From Chimonanthus salicifolius (taxonomy: Eukaryota; Streptophyta; Magnoliopsida; Laurales; Calycanthaceae), in the NCBI GenBank assembly GCA_013350335.1, contig CM023537.1:45692111-45756110 (forward strand): a stretch of 64,000 nt of DNA, read 5' to 3'. Each line of letters begins with the position of its first letter. Positions within the stretch are counted from its first letter, which is position 1. Position numbers and translations under genes: made by a program. Positions 1 through 9,727 of this stretch are shown one piece after another. The notes under the pieces are model-generated. The model made no database searches and was not told where the DNA came from. It saw only the letters and a program-made list of their open reading frames with translations.

Positions 1-480
1 TCAGTGTGACTTTCCACCCCCAGACAGATGGTCCGTCAAAGCAGACCATTCAAATCTTAGAGGATATGCTCCGAGCTCGTGTTTTGGACTATGGCGGTGG
101 CTGGGAAAGCCATTTACATTTGGTTGAGTTTGTTTACAACAACAACTATCAGTCCAGTATCAAGATGGCACCACATGAGGCCTTGTATGGCAAGCCGTAT
201 AGATCACCCTCGTGTTGGGTAGAGACTAGTGGTACAGTGATGTCAGGACCAGAGATGATCAGGGAGACTACTGAGCAGGTGAGACAGATCAGGCAAAGGT
301 TATTGACTGCCCAGAGTCGGTAGAAGAGTTACACCGATCATCGGAGGAAGGCACTTGAGTTTGCTGTTAGAGAACATCCACTTCGTTTTTGCGGTTCGGC
401 GGCGCGAAGGCAGGGAGACTCCCATTTTGAAAAATGAGCCAACGATGCGAAAAACATTTCCAGCCTTATTTGAGACTAGA
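1..480 (+). pseudogene. A1 integrase C-terminal half and chromodomain tail (remnant)
   Basis: This is the 3' end of a Ty3/gypsy pol polyprotein. The reading frame from about position 3 to 323 opens with the HPQTDG motif, where the third catalytic acidic residue region of the integrase core lies. It continues through the MAP-EALYGKPYRSP stretch typical of chromovirus integrases. A TAG at 321-323 (CAG in related copies) ends the frame. The next 150 bases still encode the chromodomain tail (ATWENE-like, then MRKTFPALF-like) near 410-470. Compared with the A2 copy at 19229-19760, about 310 bp encoding the GPF/Y region and most of the chromodomain are missing around position 384. It runs off the left edge, so gag, RT and the first half of integrase are not visible. 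It cannot be functional. Confidence 0.85.
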
Positions 481-518
481 GGTATGGGTTAAGTTTGAAA
501 TTCGAGAGCGAATTTCTT

Positions 519-533
519 TAAAGGGGGTAGTAT
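519..533 (+). promoter_or_regulatory. Polypurine tract of A1
   Basis: A purine run (TTTAAAGGGGGTAG, then TAT) directly precedes the TG that opens the LTR. This is the expected plus-strand priming site for reverse transcription. The same tract occurs before the A2 LTR at 23016-23030. Confidence 0.8.
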
Positions 534-913
534 TGTAATGACCCGTCTCGAATTTTCTAATTTTCGATGAGATTTTCGGATCTTCGAGCTGTTTTCAAGA
601 ACTTTCTAGCAGTGAAGAGAGTGTGGACGCCATGGTCGGCCCACTTTGCCTGTTTTCGAGTTCGGGAACTCGAAGGGCATTTTGGTAATTTGATAATTAT
701 TGCGTATTGTCATGAAAACTTGTTCAAAAGTCACACGTTTTCTCGCCCAAGATCTTTTGGATTGTTTCTTCGATCCTCTTCTTCTACTCTTCTGAAAAGA
801 TTTTGAAAAAGAAAAAAAAAAACCGAGACCCTAAACCCTAACACTCATAAACCCTCTCTTTTCCGCGGCACTGTAGCCGTTCACGCTACAGTGCCGCCAC
901 CCCGAAAGTCGTG
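534..913 (+). mobile_element. A1 3' LTR, truncated at its right end
   Basis: The LTR opens with TGTAATGACCCG right after the polypurine tract. It matches the A2 LTR at 23031-23412 along its length. The match stops at about 911-914, where the sequence switches to the interior of the B-family LTR (compare 13152 onward). The junction shares a few bases (GTGG), which suggests end joining. A run of telo-box-like AAACCCTAA units lies at about 826-858. No TG...CA right end or target-site duplication exists here, so the LTR was cut by a deletion or recombination. Confidence 0.8.
865..897 (+). repeat. Perfect 13-bp inverted repeat in the A-family LTR
   Basis: Arms GCGGCACTGTAGC and GCTACAGTGCCGC flank a 7-base loop. 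In the A2 LTR (about 23378-23408) the left arm is kept, but the right arm has G-to-A and C-to-T changes that weaken pairing. It could be a hairpin in the LTR transcript or a protein-binding palindrome. The sequence does not say which. Confidence 0.8.
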
Positions 914-1220
914 GCGTGTGGACTAAGGCACATCTGGGGCCGACCACCATGGTTGACTTGGTCAACCATGGGTGAGTTCATGGGTGAATTAAAGAGGATC
1001 AAGTGAAGTGAGTGGAGTTAAATTATTTAATTAAATCACCTTAGTTAGATGGAAATAAATTCAAATGCTTGAGTTAGGAGAATGTTCATTTAAGTGAGTT
1101 GGATGGGTGGTGAGTCACATGGGAGATAAAAAGATGGAGTGAGTCAAAGGGGAGGTGGAGGGTTTCCATCTCATGGAAACCCTAGACACCAAATTCGTTG
1201 GAGAGGGTGTGTGTGCCATG

Positions 1221-1300
1221 TGGAAGGCATGCATCCTCTTGGTTAGTCAAGGAACTCATGTGGAAGGCATGCATCCTCTTGGTTAGTCAAGGAACTCATG
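1221..1300 (+). repeat. 40-bp tandem duplication, 2 copies
   Basis: The unit beginning TGGAAGGCATGCATCCTC recurs exactly 40 bp apart at 1221 and 1261. The matching part of the 3' LTR has three copies (13462, 13502, 13542), so the two LTRs of one element differ in copy number. Confidence 0.9.
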
Positions 1301-2125
1301 GGGAAGACTCCACATTGAATGAGGGTGGTTGGGAGGTAAGGCTTCATCCAAGAAACCCTAGACAAGATGGAAGGGCTCATCTCAACCCTGCCTTGGCCGA
1401 TCCACCTTGAGACAAAAAGAAGTGGAGAGTGTTCTATCTCATTCACTCTTTTCCTCTCACAAAAAACCCTAGGGGCCGGCCTCTTTCTCTGAGACAAAGA
1501 TAACTTAGAGTTTTCATCTCATTCTCCTTCTCTCCCTCTCTCAAACCTACACTCTTTGGCCGAACCCTCTCTTAGGGTTTTCATCTTAAACCCTCTCCCT
1601 CTCAAGCAACACTCTTTGGCCGAAGATCAAGGAGGAAGAAAGAAAAGACTAAGGAAGGAGAAGATCGGAGGAGCAAGACGGAACGAAAGAAAACGGAGGA
1701 GTCACGGAATCGGTAAGTATTGCTGGATATGATTTATTAATTAAAAGGAGGTTAAGGGAACATTCCATTTCGGATTGAAAATAGTTAGTGAAAATGTTAT
1801 GGGCCAGGCGTTCAAAATTCATCCAAGGAATGAGATGGAAAAATGGACGAAACCCTAAGTATCTTTTGTTTGTTTCTCAATTTGGGGATTTCGGAGAAAT
1901 ATATCCTATCTTGCTATGTTTGATAAATCCAGTTATTTTGACTGTACTTCCTTTGCTATTTTCCTTGTTGTTCTCAAATTGAATGTTTCAATCTGAGTCT
2001 AACGAATAAATTAATCTGGCCCCCATGCAGCGGACTCCGAAGAGTCGGTCAGTTGGGATTCTTATTTGTCAGTGAGACATGAAACTGTCTAAATCTTACT
2101 TTGGAAGATTCAACCTTCCCGTTTC

Positions 2126-2137
2126 GCTCTGATACCA
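2126..2137 (-). promoter_or_regulatory. Primer-binding site (initiator Met tRNA type)
   Basis: Read on the minus strand, TGGTATCAGAGC begins two bases after the LTR end. This is the 12-base complement of the 3' end of plant initiator Met tRNA used by many gypsy and copia elements. Confidence 0.85.
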
Positions 2138-2789
2138 ACTGTAAACACTCCGCCCTTTTCACTCGCTTTCAGAAGATCAGAGTCTATTTTTTTTTTAAAT
2201 AAACAAAGAGTAATAGAGAGTGGGACTTCACGACGCGAGCTATGTCCGAGCTTCCAAAGTCCGACCCTTAACTAGCCAACCATACGTGTGCGTGGACCAA
2301 GTCCACTAAAATGGTTCACACGTACTCAAGTTAAGATGCGGAATAACCATTGAGGAAATAACAATCGAGTAACAATCCTATTCCATTTTAGATAGCAAAC
2401 TACATTCATCACTTACCAATAATTATCTTAAGTTAACATATCCAAAGTTAACATTCAAACCATAGCAAATATATCTAAGTTATTACAATTCCGAATGCTA
2501 GTTATTCAAATACATATTCCATGAATAACTTAAACAAAATATAACTTAATCATCCAAGCTCCTAAGCTTGGCTCCAATCACGTCCTCGTTCCGTTCCCTT
2601 CCTGTGTCATCAACTAGGGTAGAAGTAGGGCGTTAGAACAACGCGTCTAGTAGGTATTCCATTTAGGGTTTACACATGGTTAGTACAAATCATATATAAT
2701 AACATAATGTCGAAACCATGTAAAACAATGCCATGTCATGATGTCAAATGCAATGAGTCCCACTCATCACAAGTACATATAACCTCTTG

Positions 2790-2940
2790 ATGGGATTCTC
2801 ATCATCAAGGCACCCCCACAGTGGTCTTTCGGGTGCCCCGACGGAGTGTGGTACCTCCGGTTACCTCTTAATGGGAAATGCACATCAAGGTATCCCCACA
2901 GTGGTCTTTCGGACGCCCCGATGGAGTCTCCCATGCCATG
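2790..2940 (-). repeat. 80-bp tandem pair in the inverted LTR
   Basis: The block GTGGTCTTTCGG plus flanks recurs at 2821 and 2901, each preceded by a CATCAAGG-containing stretch. It occupies the same LTR position as the 73-bp repeats of B, the 77-79-bp repeats of C and the 60-bp repeats of E. Confidence 0.8.
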
Positions 2941-3252
2941 CATGAGATGCAAAACTCCACATGCTATGCAATTATACAAATCATAGCATTTTAAATCTAA
3001 TATTTAAAACATAATCTTTTTACGACATAACTCATCAAAATAAACCAAATAAACCATATTACAGAAACCTATGTTTTCAAAGAGGTAGAATCCTACCAAA
3101 GACCACTAAGTGTCCTTGCTTCTTAATCCGACAACCGCTCACGATCGGGCACCGTTTGTGAGGTCCCGTTACCTTATTGCACAAAAATCAATCAAACTAA
3201 AGTCCTATTTGATTTTCATTCCAAACATAAATCCATAAACCCAACCTTTGTG

Positions 3253-4300
3253 GGGTTCGACCATACAACAAGGCCGAACCTCACCCCCTTGCTTTTTGGT
3301 CCCTCTTTTGATCTTTAACTTAAGCCAAGACCATATCGCTTTTCATTTAATCTAACATTTATAAATCCTAAGCCCACCAAACATTTCCCACGGGGTTCGG
3401 CTATACACCATGGCCGAACGCATGGTCCATTATTTCCACGTAATTACGATATTGCCATTCTTATATCCATGGCTAACATTCCATTCATCTAAGCATACAT
3501 AAGTCCACACTTTGATCCACAAAATAGTCATGGGGTTCGGCCATACACCATGGCCGAACCCTATGATGTCTAAATCCCATTTTTTCCATTGAATCATTTA
3601 CCCTTCTTAAGTCCATAAAACAAGGTCCCTTCATAGAGTTTAACCATGTATTTAGATTCATTCTTTTTTATCATCATCTACCATGTTTAAACCAATTAAA
3701 CTTATCACCATTCCCCATGATCTAAAAATACCTATGTCCAACAATATTACTCCATTTAATCCCTTCAAAGTCCTTGATAACCTTCCATGGTGTTCTGCCA
3801 TACACCATGGCCGAACCCATGGTTCATGGTTCTTTCACCAAATATCATTTTAACACCATGTAAAATGATTAGTATTCCTCCCTTTCAAGTCCTTTAAAAA
3901 ATCCTTAAAATGCATCTACCATTTTCATGTTTTGAAGCCCATTAAAATATTAAACAATCCACATAATTCAATATCTAAGAAAACCCTAAATCCATAAATA
4001 TTACTTGGTGGGGTTCGGCCATACACCATGGCCAAACCTCACCCTTTGGGTTTGTGCCCTTCTTTTCCATTCTTTATACATGGCTAATGTCTTTAACAAT
4101 ACTTCCCTTTTAAATCCTTTTAAAACATCATAACCCTCCATGGTTTTCATCCTTTTCAAAATTATTAATAACCAATGTTCTTTAATGGGGTTCGGCCATG
4201 CACTATGGCCGAACCCTATGGTTCCTCCTTTCCATTAAAATACCATAGTCATACCCCAATTTTCTTCCATGGGGCTCGGCCCTACACCATGGCTGAACCC
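3253..4300 (-). repeat. Array of seven TTCGGCCAT/ATGGCCGAA palindromes
   Basis: Copies start at about 3253, 3392, 3534, 3791, 4012, 4187 and 4271. On the plus strand each reads GGGTTCGGCCATACACCA then TGGCCGAACC, with one or two substitutions in most copies. Spacing is irregular (about 85-260 bp) and the sequence between copies is not repeated. The intact stems pair over 8-9 bp. Confidence 0.9.
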
Positions 4301-5385
4301 TATGGTTCCTTACTTTAAACAAAATTTATCAAAATACCTACCGGTTCCACGACTCCTCTGGTTTCTTTCGCTCCAACTTGTTCTTTCAATCCTTTCTTTC
4401 CTTAGCCTCTTCCTCCTTCCTTCTTACGTCTTTGGCCGAGATTGTGACTTGAGAGAGAGGGAGAGTTCGGCCTTGTGTGAGAGTGATAGAACTTTGAGAT
4501 GAAACTCTAAGTCTTTGGTCTTGAGGAGTGACCGGCCAAGAGATGCTTTGAGGGAGAGAAAATAGCCAAGAGGGAGAGGGAGAGAGGGAATTGAAAAACT
4601 AATGTCTTCCTTGATCAATAAGGTCAGCCAAAGGTGGTGTCCCTTGGTGGCACCCCTTTGTAACTCCCCACCCCCTTTTCCTCTCTTCTTGAAGTTCTAT
4701 TTGGGGTTTCATCCATGACATGAAACCTCATGTCTCCAACGGCTGCAATGGGTGTTCCTTGGTGTAACCTCCACCAATTTCCTCTCCCATTCATCTCCCA
4801 TTAATGCTCCATTTGGGGGTTTCATCTATGAGATGAAACTCCCCCCTTTCTTCCCTTCAACGTGTGCCTTTGTTTGAATTTGAAATAAACAAAACTCCCC
4901 ACCTCTCCATTAGTGATTCAAGTGGCGGTTTCATCCATGAGATGAAACTCTCATTCCTAACTTATATAATTTAATTCAAATCAACTCAACTCACTTCACT
5001 CATCACTTTAAAATCAACTCACTCACTTGATTGCATTCCCATTTAATTCAGCCCCAACCTAATTAGGCTTGAACTCACTTGGTGGTCAACCAAGTCAACC
5101 ACAGCCCATTGGGTCCCAATTGGGCCTTTTGACCCAAATAACAATCTTGACCCAATTAAATGCACCTTACTCATTTACTTAAAATTGAACCTTATACCAT
5201 AACCGTTGGGTCTTAATTGGGCCATTGACCCAACACCTTATCCATCTAAGGTTCATATCCGTTAATTCACAATTAAAATGGCAAATTCCGTAAATTTTGA
5301 TAATATAAAAATCTGGGGTGTTACAATGCAACCCTCTTTTTGAAATTTTCATCCCGAAAATCGAGCGAAGTAGGGTTTCAAACAT

Positions 5386-6700
5386 TTACATAAATAACTC
5401 AGGGTGTGCTGTTCTCATTTTCGATTCTAGTTCCCAAGTGGCTTCTTCATTTCCATGTCGATCCCATACCACCTTGACGAACTGAATCGCTCGGTTTCGT
5501 AATACCCTTTGTTCTGTCTCCACCACTCGGACAGGCTTCTCAACGTAGGTCACGTCGCTTTGCACCTCTATATCTTGTATATTCAGTACATGAGAAGGAT
5601 CGGGATTGTACTTCCTCAACATCGATATATGAAACACATCGTGCAAAGATGACAATTGTGAAGATAGTGCCAATTGATAAGCCACATCCCCCATCCTCCT
5701 TATGATTGAAAACTGGTCCCACATATCTAGGCGACAGTTTTCCCTTCTTTCCAAATCTCATGTGTCCCTTTTGTGGCGAGGCTTTCAAGAAAACCATGTC
5801 CCCCACTTCAAATTCAAGGAACCTCCTTCTCTTGTCAGCATAGCTCTTCTGACGACTCTGGGCAGCCAATAGATGCTGCCTTATCAACTGTATCTGTGTT
5901 ATAGTCTCTGTAACTAACTCGGGTCCAATCAATGCAGGCTCACCGGCCTCTGTCCAACACACGGGTGATCTACATGGCCTACCATATAAAGCCTCAAATG
6001 GAGCCATCTAGAGGCTTGCCTGGTAACTGTTGTTGTATGAAAACTCTACTAGCGGCAAGTGATCCTCCCATCCAACTTGAAATCTAGCATACATGCTCTC
6101 AGCATATCCTCCAGTGTTCGTATTGTCCTCTTTGACTGTCCATCAGTCTGTGGATGGAATGCTGTGCTAGTCAGTAGATCTGTCCCCATGGCCGACTGCA
6201 TGCTCTGCCATACTCTGCCGGTGAATCGGCCATCTCGTTGGGCACTATAGTTCGGGGAACACCATGTAATCAGATAATATCCTTGATATACCACCGACCC
6301 AAAGTCTCAGATGAGTCTGTCATCTTAATGGGAAGAAAATGTACAGACTTGGTCAGTCGGTCTAACACGACCCATATAGTATTGTTGCCCTTTGAAGACC
6401 TTCGCAAACCCGTCACAAAATCCATGGAGATGTGCTCCCATTTCCATTCCGGCACTGGTAAGGGTTTGAGTAACCCTGGTGGTTTCTGATGTTCCGTCTT
6501 AACCTGCTGACAAGTTAAGCAATGAGCCACAAATTTTGCCGCATCCCTCTTGAGTCCGTGCCACCAGTAGTGTCTGTTCAGGTCGTGATACATCTTGGTG
6601 CTGCCCGGATGAATAGAGAGTTTGGTTTGGTATGCCTCGATCAGTAACTCTCTTCTGCAGCTCTTAGGCACATATATCCTACCCCGGAATATAAGACCCT
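5386..6700 (-). pseudogene. B-like integrase and chromodomain (inverted, degenerate)
   Basis: Read from 6671 down, the frame gives [12 protein letters not shown], then the zinc-binding HYWWHGLK...HCLTCQQ segment. The integrase core follows: MDFVTGL supplies the first Asp, a region near 6290-6240 should supply the second, and HPQTDGQSKRTI holds the Glu region. The sequence then continues as GPVF-like and the chromodomain tail VVWDRHGNEEATWELESK, ending with a stop at 5386-5388. At least two frameshifts separate the pieces (around 6270-6050 and 5760-5700). The chromodomain end is better preserved than in B itself (12600-12723). There is no protease or RT upstream because the segment starts inside integrase at about 6706. 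Confidence 0.85.
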
Positions 6701-6718
6701 GTCCTGGGAGGAATCAAA

Positions 6719-7010
6719 TGAGGGGAGCCCACGCTCCATTCAGATTTTCGATAAACAACCGTGGGGAGGAATCCACACTGATTCCAATGGATGTATCATT
6801 GAATTGTAACCGAAGTCCACGCTCCGTTCGGTGGGACCGGTAAAGCATTCGTGGGGAGAGATATATTGTGTTTGAAATGTAACCGGAGTCCACGCTCCGT
6901 TCGGTGGGACCGATAAGGCATTCGTGGGGAGAGATATATTGTGTTTGAAATGTAACCTGAGTCCACGCTCCGTTCGGTTGGACCATAAGGCATTCGTGGG
7001 GAGTCAGGAT
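6719..7010 (+). repeat. 73-bp tandem repeats in the B 5' LTR
   Basis: GTCCACGCTCCGTTCGG recurs at 6815, 6888 and 6961, an exact 73-bp period. A diverged first unit lies at about 6719-6814. The 3' LTR carries the same set at 15440, 15513 and 15586. Confidence 0.9.
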
Positions 7011-7691
7011 AATACCTTGATGTGGATTATCCATCAAGAGGAATACTATGTGATTGTGATATGGATGGGTGGGATTCATGGCATAGGACACCCATGGCAT
7101 GGCATTGACTTGCATGGTTTTGATATTATATGTATCTATGTGATTTTTATACTAACCCATGTGTTTGACCCTACTCGGAGTACCTACTGGGCGCGTTATC
7201 TAATGCCCTACTTCTACCTTAGACGATGACACAGGAAATGGACGGAACAAAGAACGCGATCGAAGCCAAGCTTAGGAGCTTGGATGAGGTAGATCTATTT
7301 TATTTAAGTTTCTATTTTGGACATGTAATTTGAGTAATTAGCTTGTTGGGACTGTAATAACTTAGACTATTTGCTATGGTATGGATTTTAAATTTGGACA
7401 TTTTAAGTTAAGATGATTATTATTAAGTGATGGACTTCCTTATTATTTAAAATTGGATAGGATAAAACTCTATTATAATTCCGCATTATGCTTAATTCCG
7501 TAAGTTTAGCCTTAGTACGTGTGAACCATTTTTGTGCACTTAGTCCATGCACATGTATGGTTGGCTAGTTAAGGGCCGGGCTTTGGACTCTCGGACTTAG
7601 CTCGCGTCGTGACGTCCCGCTTTCTCTCACTCTTTAAAGAAAAAAGTAGACTCTATTTTTTGGCTAGTGAAAAATGGCAGGGTATTATAGT

Positions 7692-7702
7692 TGGTATCAG
7701 AG
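7692..7702 (+). promoter_or_regulatory. Primer-binding site of element B
   Basis: TGGTATCAGAG starts two bases after the LTR end and would pair with the 3' end of initiator Met tRNA. The twelfth base is G where C is usual, so it is slightly degraded. Confidence 0.85.
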
Positions 7703-8247
7703 GGAAACCGGAAGGATGAATCTTTCGAAGTAAGATTATGACGGTATCATGTCTCACTGACAAGATAAGAATCCCAACTGACCGACTCTTCGGAGTCCGC
7801 TGCACAGGGGCTGGATTAATTTACTTCGTTAGACTCAGACCGAAGCATTCAATCTGAGAGCAACATTTGACGAAAAAGGAATGATAGCAAGGGAAGGACA
7901 GTCACTATAAATTGGACTTATCAAACGTAGCAAGATAGGACATATTTCCCCGAAAATGAGAAACATCAATGATTTTTCCCAAACTGAGGAACGACACTTG
8001 ATACGTAGGAAAATTTCCCCGAAAATGAGAAACCTCTGGATTTTCCCCAAATTGAGAAATAGTGACGGATTTATTAAACATAGCAAAATAGAAGACATTT
8101 CCCCGATTTCCCCAAAATTGAGAAACAACACTTGATACTTAGGAAGTTTCCCCAAAAATAAGGGGCTTATTTGGCAATTTCCCCAAAATATGAAAACACA
8201 AACTTTACAAAGAAGCTAAGTCGAGGATGTTTTAATGCCTTAGGAAA
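7703..8247 (+). other. Untranslated leader of element B with a repeated TTTCCCC motif
   Basis: There is no open frame of note. From about 7944 to 8195 a motif near TTTCCCCGAAAATGAGAAAC recurs roughly eight times with irregular 25-60 bp spacing and variants such as TTTCCCCAAATTGAG. The inverted segment has the same motif at 1856-1905. The position between PBS and gag is where packaging or dimerisation signals usually sit. That role is only a possibility. Confidence 0.6.
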
Positions 8248-9330
8248 ATGCTTCCGAGAAGAAGAGCCCAATAAAACCCGCATGTGGATGAAGAAGTGCA
8301 GCAACCACATCAAGAGGAAGAGCAGAATAGCATGAACATTCCCGTGGTACCTCCCGAGCTACAGAACTTGGTACAAGAGGTGGTCACTTCCGTTCTTCAA
8401 CAACATATGAACGGAAACAGAAATACGACCACCAACGAGGCAAATGAGGGGGGATGGTTAGAGACTTTCAGCAGCAGCATCCCCCTTACTTCAAAGGGAA
8501 AGAATGACCTGCCGGAGCGGAGAACTGGTTGAGGAAAATTACCGAGATCTTGACACTAATGAAGATCTCTGGTAATGAAGATAGGATACTGCTGGCTACC
8601 TCACAATTGATTGATGATGCCGGCAAATGGTGGGAAGTGATAGAGTGACAGCGGGCACTGATTCTGGAAGGGGAAAGGACTGCGATGACATGGGAGCAGT
8701 TTTCGGCTATGTTTCTGGATCATTACTTTCCAGAAGAGGAGAATGAACGCCACACCCAAGCGTTCATGTTTTCGGTACAATGCACCATGACTGTGGCGGA
8801 GTACCATCAGGAGTTCCTCCGTCTATCTTGTTATGCCTTATACATGGTGGACACGGAGTACAGAAGGGCTCGCAAATTTGAGGGGGGCCTTCGATCGAGC
8901 ATCAGGGCCAAGGTGACTATCTTCAAGGCACCTACACTGGCGCAGGTGGTCAGTAGATCTACCATAGCGGAGCAGGAGATAACAGAGATAGTACGGTTTG
9001 TGGACAACCGCAGAGACCAGAGCGAGGGAAGTGCCTTTCGTCCCAACAAGAGGTTCCGACCTAACCTTGGGAGACCCTTACCTTCCACTGGGTCAACTGG
9101 GGGCTTTCATCCCAATCAGCCCTCCCCATCAGTATCAGTCCCTCAGGTCCCCCGAGGTGTGAGCACCTATTTCTAGTGTGGCCAATAGGGGCATTTCAAG
9201 AGGGAATGTCCACAGAACAGTAGACGCTCTCACTCCAGGGGTTCTTTCGCCCTCCAGCCAGATCAGCTCATTCACGAGGATCCAGGGAGTACAACCAGCC
9301 GGGACGGGTACCTAACCCGACAGGATCTGG
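8248..9330 (+). pseudogene. Element B gag (capsid-nucleocapsid), degenerate
   Basis: The likely start is ATG at 8248 (MLPRRRAQ-like, a common opening for chromovirus Gag). An in-frame TAA at 8272 stands where CAA is expected. The frame continues from 8275 to 8532, then shifts. The capsid-type domain follows in another frame, with AGKWWEVIE near 8624, TWEQFSAMFLDHYFP near 8688 and EFLRLSCYALYMV near 8815. The nucleocapsid zinc knuckle near 9165-9215 is broken: its first Cys is Tyr (TAT at 9168), and TAG codons replace two Gln-type positions. The remaining CGQ and GHFKREC match a CX2CX4HX4C knuckle. Gag would form the virus-like particle and bind RNA, but this copy cannot. Confidence 0.85.
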
Positions 9331-9334
9331 ACGG

Positions 9335-9706
9335 TTGTATACCTTAGCTCCTCCCCTAGAGGCTGTGGATAACGCCGTGATTCAAGGTATGGCAGTAGTC
9401 GGTAGTTCCTATGCTTTCGTATTATTTGATTCTGGAGCATCCGACTCATTTGTATCTGCTGCATTTATATCTACTACTGGCACCTTAGTACAAAAATTGT
9501 CCACATCATTTACTATTGTATCCCCCGTCGGAGACACATCATTGGGACTCATATGCACAGCGGTAAACACTGAACTCGATAGATTCAGATTTGAGTTCAA
9601 TTATCTGGTACTCGATATGACTGAGTACGACATCATCTTTGGCATGGACTGGTTGGCTGACTTTCAAGCCAGCATTGACTGCCATTTCCGTAGGGTGATA
9701 TTTTGA
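9335..9706 (+). pseudogene. Element B aspartic protease domain
   Basis: An open stretch of 123 codons contains the retroviral-type aspartic protease motif LFDSGASDSF at residues 30-39 and the later YDIIFGMDWL box at about residues 98-107. The latter precedes the RT linker in gypsy polyproteins. It stops with TGA at 9704-9706, where the related family reads on into RT. The domain itself is complete and the active-site Asp is kept. In a live element it would be part of a Gag-Pol polyprotein and cut that polyprotein. Gag upstream and RT downstream are in different frames here. Confidence 0.85.
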
Positions 9707-9727
9707 TCACCTGAGGGAAAGCGATAC

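Larger units (their letters stand above)
2602..4341 (-). other. Predicted intron inside the inverted LTR
   Basis: On the minus strand the donor context is GGAACCG then GTAGGT (G at 4341). The acceptor is GATGACACAG then GAAGG (G at 2602), about 30 bases after a CTAAC branch-like motif. The same three signals occur at matching places in LTRs B, C and E. Splicing is predicted, not shown. Confidence 0.5.
2140..5325 (-). mobile_element. Complete long LTR inside the inverted segment (3186 bp)
   Basis: On the minus strand it opens TGTAACACCCCAG at 5325 and ends TGTTTACA at 2140. It is bounded by the polypurine side of the pol remnant and by the PBS. It shares the LTR plan of B, C and E: donor-like site, palindrome array, minisatellite, CTAAC branch-like motif with acceptor, AAGCTT-centred inverted repeat, then a conserved terminal 400 bp with an A-tract. 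On the plus strand the A-tract shows as the T-run at about 2186-2198. Sequence identity with the B LTR is patchy in the U3 part and good near the end. Confidence 0.85.
1856..6706 (-). mobile_element. Inverted integrase-LTR-PBS-leader segment of a B-like element
   Basis: On the minus strand this reads integrase and chromodomain (6700 to 5386), polypurine region, a complete 3186-bp LTR (5325 to 2140), a PBS (2137 to 2126) and leader sequence up to 1856. The ends match B at about 11405 (integrase) and about 8143 (leader). An internal region running through one LTR into a leader is the order expected of a tandem array or of a one-LTR circle, not of a normal insertion. It has no target-site duplication. 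It replaces about 1.2 kb of the host LTR. Short shared motifs (CCTAA on the left, GGGAGG on the right) sit at the joints. Confidence 0.75.
914..7689 (+). mobile_element. B 5' LTR, chimeric and split (914-1855 and 6707-7689)
   Basis: Positions 914-1855 align with 13152-14137 of the B 3' LTR, and 6707-7689 align with about 15332-16303. The roughly 1.2 kb between these parts, which in the 3' LTR holds the palindromes, is replaced by the inverted segment 1856-6706. The LTR ends at 7689 with TATTATA, where the 3' copy has CGTTACA, and the PBS follows two bases later. A donor-like site (CGGTAAGT, G at 1713) and an acceptor-like site (ACAG at 7231-7234) flank the inserted block. Confidence 0.8.

Noticed and set aside
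567..806. Short frame in the A1 LTR
   Set aside because: Lies in U3/R sequence of an LTR. The A2 copy does not keep it and no domain is recognised.
2126..2137. tRNA gene at the Met-tRNA-like word
   Set aside because: Only the 12-base primer-binding complement is present, directly next to an LTR. There is no cloverleaf.
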